Shown piece by piece: positions 1-6,151 of a stretch of DNA of 12,601 nt. The stretch spans positions 38,651 to 51,251 of the forward strand of contig MGQK01000007.1 in assembly GCA_001797815.1 (NCBI GenBank), in the 5' to 3' direction. This DNA is from Deltaproteobacteria bacterium RBG_13_61_14. Lineage in GTDB: Bacteria > RBG-13-61-14. The position numbers were made by a program, and so were the translations under genes. The notes beneath the pieces are model-generated. The model saw nothing but the letters and a program-made list of their open reading frames with translations. It did not search any database and was not told the DNA's origin. How positions within the stretch are numbered: the first letter of the stretch is position 1; every line of letters begins with the position of its first letter.

Positions 1-429
1 GCGGACCACGTCCAGGGAGCTGTCCATGCAGATGATAGTCTCCACCCCGGCCGCGCCCAGCTCGTATTCCAGGTCCGCGGCGGTGTGCAGGGGAGAGCAG
101 GGGACGTTGGCCGCGCCTGCTTTCAAAATCGCATAATCGGCGATGAGGAACTGGGGGCTGTTGACCAGGATGGTGCCGACCCGGTCGCCTTTCTTCACCC
201 CCAGGTCGGCCAGGGCCGCGGCCAAAGAGTCCGCCTCCCGGCCGAGCTCGGCGTAGGTCATCTGCCGGCCGAGGAAGGTCAGGGCCGGACGCTTGGGAAA
301 ATCGCGGACCGCCTCGTCCAGGAACTGGAACAGGGGGATGACCGGGTAGGGCTCCAGCGTGGCGGGGATGCCCCGTCGTTCTGCTTGCCGGCGCCAGGGG
401 CGTTGCAGGTAACTTTGTTTTTCCGCCAT
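1..429 (-). CDS. Acyl-CoA synthetase (AMP-binding family), N-terminal part, cut by window edge
   Basis: Reading the minus strand from the ATG at 429 gives an open frame of 143 codons that runs off the left edge. The first 40 residues are a leader with MAEKQSYLQRPWRR and later PVIPLFQFLDEAV. They are followed by the N-terminal signature of long-chain fatty-acid/acyl-CoA ligases: FPKRPALTFLGRQMTYAEL, then GVKKGDRVGTILVNSPQF and ILKAGAANVPCSPLHTAADL. These enzymes make acyl-AMP and then acyl-CoA from a carboxylic acid, ATP and CoA, in the cytoplasm or at the inner membrane. The ATP-binding P-loop and the catalytic C-terminal domain lie outside the window, so substrate class cannot be judged. The start is supported by AAGGAAAGG a few bases upstream and by a promoter further upstream. 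It lies downstream of, and on the same strand as, the DUF3108-like gene, with a 100-nt gap. Confidence 0.88.
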   Translation of the reverse strand, partial: MAEKQSYLQRPWRRQAERRGIPATLEPYPVIPLFQFLDEAVRDFPKRPALTFLGRQMTYAELGREADSLAAALADLGVKKGDRVGTILVNSPQFLIADYAILKAGAANVPCSPLHTAADLEYELGAAGVETIICMDSSLDVVR

Positions 430-468
430 CAACCTTTCCTTGAGATGAAGACCTCGGAACTATGCCCC

Positions 469-498
469 ATCATAGAAAACCGGGGCAGGGCGCGTCAA
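469..498 (-). promoter_or_regulatory. Sigma70-type promoter for the acyl-CoA synthetase gene
   Basis: On the minus strand the sequence reads TTGACG (complement of 493-498), an 18-nt spacer, then TATGAT (complement of 469-474). Both boxes are one mismatch from the sigma70 consensus. Transcription would start near 462, giving a leader of about 33 nt before the ATG at 429. It lies between the DUF3108-like stop codon and the ligase start, so the ligase has its own promoter. No start site can be seen directly; this is a consensus match. Confidence 0.6.
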
Positions 499-529
499 GT
501 GAAAAAGGATCGGTCGCCTGCCGGCTTTC

Positions 530-1378
530 CTAAGGTTTCACTTTTGATTTATTTCCGCTTTCCGGCCGCTGGGGTGGTTTGGTTGAAGGCTCGGTCCCGA
601 GCAACTCGTAGGCTTGCAAGGGCGCGGCGCCGACCGGTCCGAACCTGCCCTGGAAGCGCACCTGGAAGTGGGGCGGGGCCTGGTCCATCCAGAAGTCGTA
701 GTCCGGCACCCAGGGGCTGATGATGGGGGAAACCCAACGCCACCGGCCCAGGATCTTCTTCAGATCCGGCTCCAGGATGACCCGGAAGCACTCGAAGGTC
801 CCGGCAGGGACGGTGGTGGTTTCCATGCCCGCCACTTTTGCGAACATGTGGATGGGGGTCCCGTCCGGCGAGAGCAGCAGGTTGAAGTCGTAGCGGTCGC
901 CGACCCGGAGATCCTTGCCCGTCAGCCAGGCCGGGATGGTGTACATGTAACAGAGGTCGCCCGCCGGATCGAAGGCCGGCTCCCGGAAATCGTACCAGGC
1001 CTCGCTGGCGGCCCGGCCGGAACGGTCGGTTACCCGCTTTTCCAAGCGCAGCAGCGAGAGCCGCTCCGCGTCCAGGATAAAGGTCCAACTCACGCCGGCC
1101 CCGTCGCGCAAATTGTCTTCCTTGTCGTAGCGGATAACGGGCATACCTTCCCACTCGGAAGGATAGAGGTGGACCTCGGAACGGACCACGCCCGATATTT
1201 CGCGGCTGAGGTCCATCCAATTCCCGCCTTCTTCTTGCACCACCACCCGATAGGTCCGCCGAACGTCCTCCTGGATCGCCGCCCCGGCGCGCGCGGACAG
1301 GCTCCAGCAAAGGGCGGCGAACAAAAATGACCAGGCCCGCGCCCGGTTGCGGCCCGGGGTCGAGGTCAGGTTTTCCAT
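530..1378 (-). CDS. Exported DUF3108-like protein
   Basis: This encodes 282 residues. The N-terminus looks like a Sec signal peptide: basic residues (GRNRARA), a hydrophobic stretch WSFLFAALCWSL, and a likely cleavage site at SARAGA near residue 33. There is no lipobox at Cys24, so a periplasmic location is inferred. The mature part is beta-rich. It has a TVPAGTFECFRVIL segment (about residues 190-202) after LRVGDRYDFNLLL, a pattern typical of DUF3108-type proteins. That family has no assigned biochemical role, so none is claimed. I chose the ATG at 1378 because GAGAGGG lies 7 nt upstream; in-frame starts at 1393 and 1402 (TTG) would place extra charged residues before the signal peptide. It is divergent from the UROD/GntR operon, and a functional link to it is unproven. 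Confidence 0.8.
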   Translation of the reverse strand: MENLTSTPGRNRARAWSFLFAALCWSLSARAGAAIQEDVRRTYRVVVQEEGGNWMDLSREISGVVRSEVHLYPSEWEGMPVIRYDKEDNLRDGAGVSWTFILDAERLSLLRLEKRVTDRSGRAASEAWYDFREPAFDPAGDLCYMYTIPAWLTGKDLRVGDRYDFNLLLSPDGTPIHMFAKVAGMETTTVPAGTFECFRVILEPDLKKILGRWRWVSPIISPWVPDYDFWMDQAPPHFQVRFQGRFGPVGAAPLQAYELLGTEPSTKPPQRPESGNKSKVKP

Positions 1379-1513
1379 GATAATCCCTCTCATCTCCTCC
1401 AAGCGTGGAGGGAAGCATTTTGGATATTAGATCACCGAGCCGGCTTCCCTGTTGAGTTTCCGTATCCTAATAATGCGTTAGCCCGCTCTTTTTTTAGGCA
1501 GTGAATTTTTTAG

Positions 1514-1540
1514 TTGACATCGAGGAGAAATTGGTATACT
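1514..1540 (+). promoter_or_regulatory. Promoter of the UROD/GntR operon
   Basis: A perfect -35 box TTGACA (1514-1519) is followed after 15 nt by TATACT (1535-1540), which is 5/6 to the -10 consensus. The spacer is shorter than the ideal 17 nt, so basal activity may be modest. Transcription would begin near 1547, leaving a leader of roughly 128 nt before the GTG at 1675. The -10 box is embedded in the palindrome annotated as a candidate operator, the arrangement expected for simple repression. Confidence 0.55.
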
Positions 1541-1543
1541 AAG
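1529..1543. promoter_or_regulatory. Candidate GntR-family operator overlapping the -10 box
   Basis: AATTGGTATACTAAG contains TTGGTATACTAA, a 12-bp palindrome with a single mismatched pair (TTrGTATACyAA). GntR-family operators follow a GT-N-AC symmetric plan, which this fits as GT-AT-AC. It covers the -10 box of the operon that encodes a FadR-like GntR regulator, so autorepression is the obvious reading. A 12/15 match lies upstream of the gene at 10108. Binding is inferred only. Confidence 0.45.
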
Positions 1544-1674
1544 CTTATCAGCAGACAAAATGAAAGATTCTTGACCTTGGCCGCAATGATAGCAGGAAAA
1601 TTCAAATTCAGAACCAGGCCAGCCGAGGCGGTAGAATCTCGACGAATGGTAACTATAGTGTGCAGGAGCAGGTC

Positions 1675-2799
1675 GTGAAAATAGAAAGTCCTTTCAAGCA
1701 CGAGGCCGATTTCGAGCATATGGAAAAGGTGCTCATGCGCCAGACCAAGGACGGACCGGTGCCGATCTTCGAGGGGTCAGTGGACGCCGAGATCGCCTGC
1801 GAGATTCTGGATTTCGACTTCCCGACCGAGCGGGTGTCCGAGATCATCAACATCGGGCCGAACCCGACCCTGGAGCAGTTGCAGCTCGGGTTCAAGCTCA
1901 TGGAGATGGTTATCGCCTTTTACACCCGGATGGGCTACGACTACGTGACCATGGCGCCCATCGTTCCGATTCCCCGCACGCCCCGGCACGTTTGCGAAAA
2001 CCCGCAGCAGCAAGGTCTGGTCCGGGTCTGGCAGGAGGAGGGCCAGGGCATCGTCTCCTCGCGGGAAGAATTCGAGGCGCTCCCCTGGCCGCCGCTGCCG
2101 GGCGTCAACGTGCTTCCCCTGGATCACACCGCCCGGAAAATCCCGCCCCAAATGAAGATGATCGCAGTGATCCTCGGCATTTTCGAAGACCTGAGAAGCC
2201 TCCTGGGCATCCAGCAAATGGCGGTCAAGAGCGTGGAAGACCCCGAATTTGTGGAAGCGATCCTGGAAAAACTCTGCCTCTACAACGAGGCCGCGGTGGA
2301 GAAGTGCGCGGCCCACCCGGCCGTGGGCGCCGTGATTTACGGGGACGACCTGGGCTTCAACCGCGGCACCATGATGTCCCCGGACTGGATCCGGCGCTGC
2401 CTCATCCCCCGCTACAAGCGCATGGCCGACGCTTGCCATCGGCACGGGAAACCCTTTTTGTTCCACTCCTGCGGCCAGATTGACGCGATCATGGAGGACT
2501 TGATCGAGACGGTGGGCATTGACGGCCGGCACTCTTTTCAGGACAACATCGAGCCGGTGGAGCAGGTTTACCGGAAGTATGGCGACCGGATCTCCATCCT
2601 CGGCGGGCTCGACGTGGATCTCCTGGCGCGGGGCACAGAGGCGCAGGTCCGGAAAAGGACCCGCCAGACCCTGGAGGCCTGCGCGCCTGGAGGAGGCTTT
2701 TGCATGGGCTCGGGCAACTCGGTGACCAACTTTTGCAAGATCGAGAACTATTTCGCCATGCTGGATGAAACCCGGAAATGGAACGAGGAGCATGCTTGA
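1675..2799 (+). CDS. UROD-superfamily protein 1 (methyltransferase-like, not haem UroD)
   Basis: This encodes 374 residues of the uroporphyrinogen-decarboxylase superfamily (TIM barrel), in the branch that includes the MtaA/MtbA-type methylcobamide:CoM methyltransferases. Visible landmarks, numbered from GTG 1675, are IYGDDLGF (about 221-228), FHSCGQID with the H264-x-C266 pair, a RHSFQDNIEPVEQ strand, ILGGLDVDLLARG, and GFCMGSGNSV near 342-350. The haem-enzyme N-terminal RQAGR signature is missing. In the methyltransferases a third zinc ligand Cys follows at a PGC motif; here that position reads G-N (N348), though Cys343 lies five residues earlier. The start is GTG 1675, with AGGAG 6 nt upstream; an in-frame GTG at 1660 lacks a Shine-Dalgarno sequence. 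It is the first gene of the operon, 12 nt before the regulator. The substrate is unknown. Confidence 0.82.
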   Translation: MKIESPFKHEADFEHMEKVLMRQTKDGPVPIFEGSVDAEIACEILDFDFPTERVSEIINIGPNPTLEQLQLGFKLMEMVIAFYTRMGYDYVTMAPIVPIPRTPRHVCENPQQQGLVRVWQEEGQGIVSSREEFEALPWPPLPGVNVLPLDHTARKIPPQMKMIAVILGIFEDLRSLLGIQQMAVKSVEDPEFVEAILEKLCLYNEAAVEKCAAHPAVGAVIYGDDLGFNRGTMMSPDWIRRCLIPRYKRMADACHRHGKPFLFHSCGQIDAIMEDLIETVGIDGRHSFQDNIEPVEQVYRKYGDRISILGGLDVDLLARGTEAQVRKRTRQTLEACAPGGGFCMGSGNSVTNFCKIENYFAMLDETRKWNEEHA

Positions 2800-2811
2800 G
2801 AGGAGAGAGCC

Positions 2812-3570
2812 ATGAGCACCGGCGCGCGAGCGGTCAAGCGGATTTCCCTGCCCGAACAAATCGTGGCGGTGCTCCGGAGAGAGATTCTCACCGGCGGGTT
2901 TCAGCCGGGGGACCAGCTTCCCTCGGAGCGGGAGCTGGCCGAGAGGTTCGGTATCTCCCGGATCACCCTGAGGAAGGCCCTGGCCGTCCTCGCCCAGGAA
3001 GGATGGATCGAGATCGTGCAGGGCCGGGGCAACACGGTCCTGGATTTCCGGACCAGCGTGGGGATTGAGGTCCTGCCCGAGCTGTTCCTCTCCTGCCCCG
3101 AGGCGGTGATGAGCCCCCCGGTGTTTGAAACGATCCTTGCCAACAGCGCCTGGCTCTACGAACAAATCCTGCTCGCCGCGGCGAAAAAGGCCAAGCCCGA
3201 GGACGAGCCCCGGCTGCTCAAGCTCCTTTCCGCGCAGACCGAAGAGGTCGGGCTCGAGCAATTCTATGAGAACGAGTTCCGCTTGTATCGCGAGCTGCTC
3301 CGGATCGGGGACCACCTGATCCTGCAGATGGCCTTCAACTCTCAGGTCAAGCTCTCCCGCAAACTCCTGGCGCAGGGTTTGGTCCGGGATCTGCCCTATC
3401 CGCTGCCCCTGTATCACACGATCAATCGGTCCCTGGTCAAGGCCGTCTGCGCCGGCAACCGGGGCCGGGTCCAATCGCTGATGAGCAAGCACCGCCCGGA
3501 CATGGAAGAGGGGTTCCGGCGGTTCTTCAAGAACCTCGGCCTCAAAATCAAGGGCCGGGAGGAAGATTGA
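2812..3570 (+). CDS. GntR-family transcriptional regulator, FadR-like
   Basis: This encodes 252 residues. Residues 14-78 form a classic GntR winged helix: QIVAVLRREILTGGFQPGDQ, LPSERELAERFGISR, then TLRKALAVLAQEGW and the wing IVQGRGNTVLDF. The C-terminal helical domain resembles Escherichia coli FadR in layout, as in GNTVLDFRTSVGIEVL just after the wing and a final helical bundle ending in MSKHRPDMEEGFRRF. Length is close to FadR (239). The metal-binding Asp/His pattern of ordinary FCD domains is not evident, again as in FadR, so an acyl-CoA or other organic ligand is possible, but the effector is unknown. GAGGAG precedes the ATG. It lies between a UROD gene and an exported-protein gene and probably represses its own operon through the palindrome at 1529-1543. 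Confidence 0.93.
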   Translation: MSTGARAVKRISLPEQIVAVLRREILTGGFQPGDQLPSERELAERFGISRITLRKALAVLAQEGWIEIVQGRGNTVLDFRTSVGIEVLPELFLSCPEAVMSPPVFETILANSAWLYEQILLAAAKKAKPEDEPRLLKLLSAQTEEVGLEQFYENEFRLYRELLRIGDHLILQMAFNSQVKLSRKLLAQGLVRDLPYPLPLYHTINRSLVKAVCAGNRGRVQSLMSKHRPDMEEGFRRFFKNLGLKIKGREED

Positions 3571-3571
3571 G

Positions 3572-4702
3572 ATGTCGGACCCAGGAACCGCGGGCTGGAA
3601 AACCCTGGCTTGGACCACGGTCCTGCTCATCGCCGCCGCCTCGGCCGGGCCGGCCGACGTCAGGATTTTCCAGGGCCATCAGAACGGCCGGGTGGAGGGC
3701 TTTGAGCAAACCGACCTGAACATGTTCCAGGCCCACCCGATGGAGTCGTTTTTCTACTCCGAGTCCTGGAATCACGTTCTCTGGTTCGAAAAGGAGGGCA
3801 TCGTCCTCCTCGTCAACTTCCAACTCCACAACCTGGGAGTCAACCGGGGCAACCTCAACGTGATCGCGATCATTTCCGATCCGTCGGGCAAGGAAAATTT
3901 TGAACTGAACTATTTTCAGCCTTCCCAGTTCCAGATCGCCGAGCAGGATTTCGGAATCAGCGCCGGGGGGCACTCTATCCGGCTGGAGGACGGGCAATAT
4001 CATCTCGTCATCCACGGCGAGAAAATCCAGGCCGATTTCATTTTCAAGATTCTCGCCCCGAGCTTCCAGATGGGCGACGGCATCCTCTATTTCCTGCGAA
4101 GCGGCGACTTCGGCCGGTACAACGATCCGATCCCTTGGGCGGAGGTGAGCGGGACCCTGTCCTATGGAGGCCAGGCCCGGCCACTTCGGGGCTGGGTCAC
4201 CATGAGCCACGACTGGCAGGTCCTTCCGCCATCCCGGATGGTGAACCGGGGCAAGGCCTTCTGGCTGTATTCGGACCAGGCGGTCATCCTGGGCTCCGTG
4301 GTTTCCTGGGCGGAGTTGGGGGACGCCTGGGTGAAAGCGCTGATGGTGGCCGGGCGCGGCCGGATTTTGTTTTCTTCCCACGACTTTCGGTTAGAGGATC
4401 TGGACCCCAAGCCGGTTCCGGGGGGCGGCCCTCCCTGCCCCTCGCGCTATCGGGTGGAAGCGGTGCACGGGGAGGACTGGCTCCGGGGCGAGATCAAGGT
4501 CCGGCGCATTCAGCAAAAGGCGGAGTTGATGACCTACCTTCCGGGTTTCCTGAGAAAGCTAGCGGAAATGTTTTTCCGGGAGACCTGGGCCTACCTTTTC
4601 TTGGCTGAATTCAGGATCGAATTGCACGTGGAAGGGACCACCCGGGTGCTCCAGGGCACCGGGCTCGGGAACTTCATGGAATCTGCCGCCCCGCACCGTT
4701 AG
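3572..4702 (+). CDS. Exported protein, possible CrtC/AttH (lipocalin-like) fold
   Basis: This encodes 376 residues. The N-terminus is a likely signal peptide (hydrophobic LAWTTVLLIAAASA, cleavage after ASA at residue 25). The mature chain is beta-rich and bipartite: residues about 40-165 (FFYSESWNHVLWF, GIVLLVNFQLHN), then SGTLSYGGQARPLRGWVTM followed by S-H213-D214-W215. A G-x(2-3)-H/D-x-W turn after a short beta hairpin recalls the Y-x-DH-x-WG segment of CrtC (hydroxyneurosporene hydratase) and AttH/Svf1-like proteins. I therefore propose that fold, with moderate certainty about fold and none about substrate. GGGAGG lies 9 nt before the ATG, and the ATG is 1 nt after the regulator's stop, so translation is probably coupled. 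A secreted protein among otherwise cytoplasmic enzymes may sense or bind a lipid or sugar, but that is speculation. Confidence 0.75.
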   Translation: MSDPGTAGWKTLAWTTVLLIAAASAGPADVRIFQGHQNGRVEGFEQTDLNMFQAHPMESFFYSESWNHVLWFEKEGIVLLVNFQLHNLGVNRGNLNVIAIISDPSGKENFELNYFQPSQFQIAEQDFGISAGGHSIRLEDGQYHLVIHGEKIQADFIFKILAPSFQMGDGILYFLRSGDFGRYNDPIPWAEVSGTLSYGGQARPLRGWVTMSHDWQVLPPSRMVNRGKAFWLYSDQAVILGSVVSWAELGDAWVKALMVAGRGRILFSSHDFRLEDLDPKPVPGGGPPCPSRYRVEAVHGEDWLRGEIKVRRIQQKAELMTYLPGFLRKLAEMFFRETWAYLFLAEFRIELHVEGTTRVLQGTGLGNFMESAAPHR

Positions 4703-4710
4703 CCGCGGGG
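4689..4710 (+). other. Hairpin spanning the stop codon of the CrtC/AttH-like gene
   Basis: CCCCGC (4689-4694) pairs with GCGGGG (4705-4710) around a 10-nt loop containing the TAG stop. No T-run follows, so it is not a canonical terminator. It could slow or protect the transcript between this gene and the next UROD gene, or be chance in GC-rich sequence. Confidence 0.3.
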
Positions 4711-4761
4711 ATCAGGAAGGGCTTCGGCCGCGAGACCAGAAGCCTGAACCAGGAGAGGGAA

Positions 4762-5916
4762 ATGGATTTTTGGAGAGCGGTGCTCAAGATGAAGGCGCCG
4801 GGCGAGCGCCGGCCGGACTTCGAGCGGTTCCGGAGGGCGATCACCACCGGCGAGCCGGGGCCGGTGACGGTGGGCGACATTTTTGCAGACTTCGAAACCG
4901 TAAGCCATTTCCTCCGCGAGCCGGTGATTGACTGGGCCGCTTTGGCCGAGGCCCCGGATATTCACATATCTTTTCGGGATCTGTGGTGGGGTTATAAATA
5001 CGTGGGCCAGATCATCCGCTTTTGCTCCCTCACCGGCTGGGACTATGCCTGGTCCTACAGCATCCTCCCGTTTAAGGGTTTCGCTTTCCAGATCGTGAAT
5101 AACACGTCCTCTGAAGTCCAGGACGGCAAAAGAGGCTGGCTCAACGACAACCGCGGGCCGATCATGAGCTGGGACGACTTCGAGCGATACCCCTGGCCCA
5201 AGAATATCAAAGCGATTAATGCCATGTCCCGGGTGATGGCCAAGCGGGTGCCCGAGGGGATGAAAGTGATGGTCATTCCGGGCGGGGTGTTCGAGTGGAC
5301 CACCTGGCTGATGGGGCTGGTGCCGTTTTCCTACGCCCTGGGGGACCAGCCCGACCTGGTGGACGCGGTGATGGATAAGGTCACGGGCCTGATCGGCGAG
5401 GTGGTCAAAGATATTATGACCGAGCCTAACGTCGGCGGCGTCTTCATGGGCGACGACCTGGGATTTTTCTCCGGCACCTTTGTCTCGCCCTCGGTGCTGC
5501 GCGAGAAGTTCCTGCCCCGCACCAAGCAGATCGTGGACCTCACCCATAAGGCGGGCGGGGTGTTCGTGCTTCACTCCTGCGGCAACATGTACGCGGTCAT
5601 GGATGATATCGTGGCCATGGGGGTGGACGCCAAGCACAGTTACGAGGACAAGATCCTGCCGGTAGAGCAGGCGCACGCGAAGTGGGGCGATCAGATCGGG
5701 ATTATCGGCGGTGTTGACATGGACATCATGGCCAAGGGCGGTGAGCATGAGGTGCGGCGACGAACCAGGGAGATATTAGATGCCTGTGCCAGCAAGGGAC
5801 GATACGTGCTGGGGACCGGCAACTCGGTGGCAAACTATATCCCGCTGCGAAACTACCTGGCCATGATCGAGGAGGGCCGGAAGTGGAATAAGGAAAAATT
5901 CGGGAGGGAGTATTGA
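4762..5916 (+). CDS. UROD-superfamily protein 2 (methyltransferase-like paralogue)
   Basis: This encodes 384 residues, paralogous to the protein at 1675. It shares GDDLGF (230-235), HSCGN (271-275), KHSYEDKILPVEQ, IIGGVDMDIMAKGGE, GTGNSV (351-356) and a C-terminal NYLAMIEEGRKWN. The fold expected is the UROD TIM barrel. The H-x-C pair of the zinc methyltransferases is present, but the third-ligand position is Asn354 and no Cys lies nearby, unlike the paralogue. True UroD arginines at the N-terminus are absent, so this is not a haem enzyme. Relatives act as methyl-corrinoid or small-molecule methyltransferases, but no corrinoid-binding partner is visible here. AGGAG and GAGGGA precede the ATG. 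The 59-nt gap after the exported protein gene is compatible with one operon. Confidence 0.85.
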   Translation: MDFWRAVLKMKAPGERRPDFERFRRAITTGEPGPVTVGDIFADFETVSHFLREPVIDWAALAEAPDIHISFRDLWWGYKYVGQIIRFCSLTGWDYAWSYSILPFKGFAFQIVNNTSSEVQDGKRGWLNDNRGPIMSWDDFERYPWPKNIKAINAMSRVMAKRVPEGMKVMVIPGGVFEWTTWLMGLVPFSYALGDQPDLVDAVMDKVTGLIGEVVKDIMTEPNVGGVFMGDDLGFFSGTFVSPSVLREKFLPRTKQIVDLTHKAGGVFVLHSCGNMYAVMDDIVAMGVDAKHSYEDKILPVEQAHAKWGDQIGIIGGVDMDIMAKGGEHEVRRRTREILDACASKGRYVLGTGNSVANYIPLRNYLAMIEEGRKWNKEKFGREY

Positions 5917-5928
5917 TCTCCATTCCCG
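5901..5928 (+). terminator. Hairpin over the UROD-2 stop codon, possible weak terminator
   Basis: CGGGAGGGAG (5901-5910) can pair with CTCC-A-TTCCCG (5918-5928), about 10 base pairs with one bulged A and one G-U, around a 7-nt loop holding the TGA stop. On the plus strand it is followed by AAAAGAGC, not a T-run, so intrinsic termination is unlikely. On the minus strand it is followed by AATTTTTCC, but no minus-strand gene lies to its right. A transcript-end stabiliser is as likely as a terminator. Confidence 0.35.
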
Positions 5929-6058
5929 AAAAGAGCGGGTGGTCGCGCGCGGATCAGGCGGCAGTGGCGTCTGCCCTGCCCCTCTTCTTTACTTAGTGCT
6001 TCGATTCGCAAATACAATGACGTATTTATTTTCTCGCAAAGGCTTATTTGCTTACTCA

Positions 6059-6087
6059 GCCCTCGGCCGTGAGCTCGGGCCGAACGG
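6059..6087 (+). repeat. REP-like motif, copy 1
   Basis: The segment contains TCGGCC-(9 nt, GTGAGCTCG)-GGCCGA, a short hairpin around a GAGCTC core. A copy in opposite orientation lies at 12285-12313 with 27 of 29 positions identical. Two near-identical copies 6 kb apart in non-coding DNA argue for a dispersed repeat family in this genome. Confidence 0.65.
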
Positions 6088-6104
6088 CACTAAGTCCTGA
6101 GTAA

Positions 6105-6126
6105 ATAAGTTCGTCATCGAACTTAT
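6105..6126 (+). other. Perfect 9-bp hairpin upstream of the GH172 gene
   Basis: ATAAGTTCG (6105-6113) and CGAACTTAT (6118-6126) are perfect complements around a TCAT loop, ending 14 nt before AGGAGG. No T-run follows, so this is not a terminator. It could be a dimeric repressor site or an RNA hairpin in the 5' leader. Confidence 0.5.
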
Positions 6127-6151
6127 GAATCGAAGGACTTAGGAGGAACTC

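Larger units (their letters stand above)
5991..6143. repeat. Fold-back element with 17-bp imperfect terminal inverted repeats
   Basis: The spacer before the first GH172 gene is AT-richer than its surroundings and full of inverted repeats. The ends ACTTAGTGCTTCGATTC (5991-6007) and the complement of 6127-6143 (CCTAAGTCCTTCGATTC) match at 14/17. Inside are AAATAC/GTATTT (6010-6015/6022-6027), TTACTCAG/CTGAGTAA (6052-6059/6097-6104), a REP-like core, and a perfect 9-bp hairpin at 6105-6126. ACTTAGTGC (5991-5999) also matches 6087-6095 in inverse, and CTAAGTCCT (6090-6098) matches 6134-6142. It could be a MITE/REPIN-like element, a structured leader, or the first acting as the second. The 3' end reaches the ribosome binding site at 6141-6146. 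Confidence 0.6.

Noticed and set aside
614-1330. 238-codon plus-strand frame inside the DUF3108-like gene
   Set aside because: The complementary frame has a signal peptide and a family motif, while this one reads as random His/Arg/Gly-rich sequence.
1489-1495. Run of seven T, possible terminator
   Set aside because: No stable hairpin precedes it on the plus strand, and there is no upstream plus-strand gene to terminate.
1675-2799. Haem-pathway uroporphyrinogen decarboxylase (hemE)
   Set aside because: The N-terminal RQAGR substrate-binding signature is absent, the H-x-C motif points to the methyltransferase-like branch, and no haem genes are nearby.
1777-3630. 617-codon open frame on the minus strand opposite UROD-1 and the GntR gene
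   Set aside because: It is antisense to two well supported genes, has low-complexity GC-frame composition (many Ala, Gly, Arg, His, Val-Asp runs) and no recognisable motif. It is a shadow of high third-position GC.
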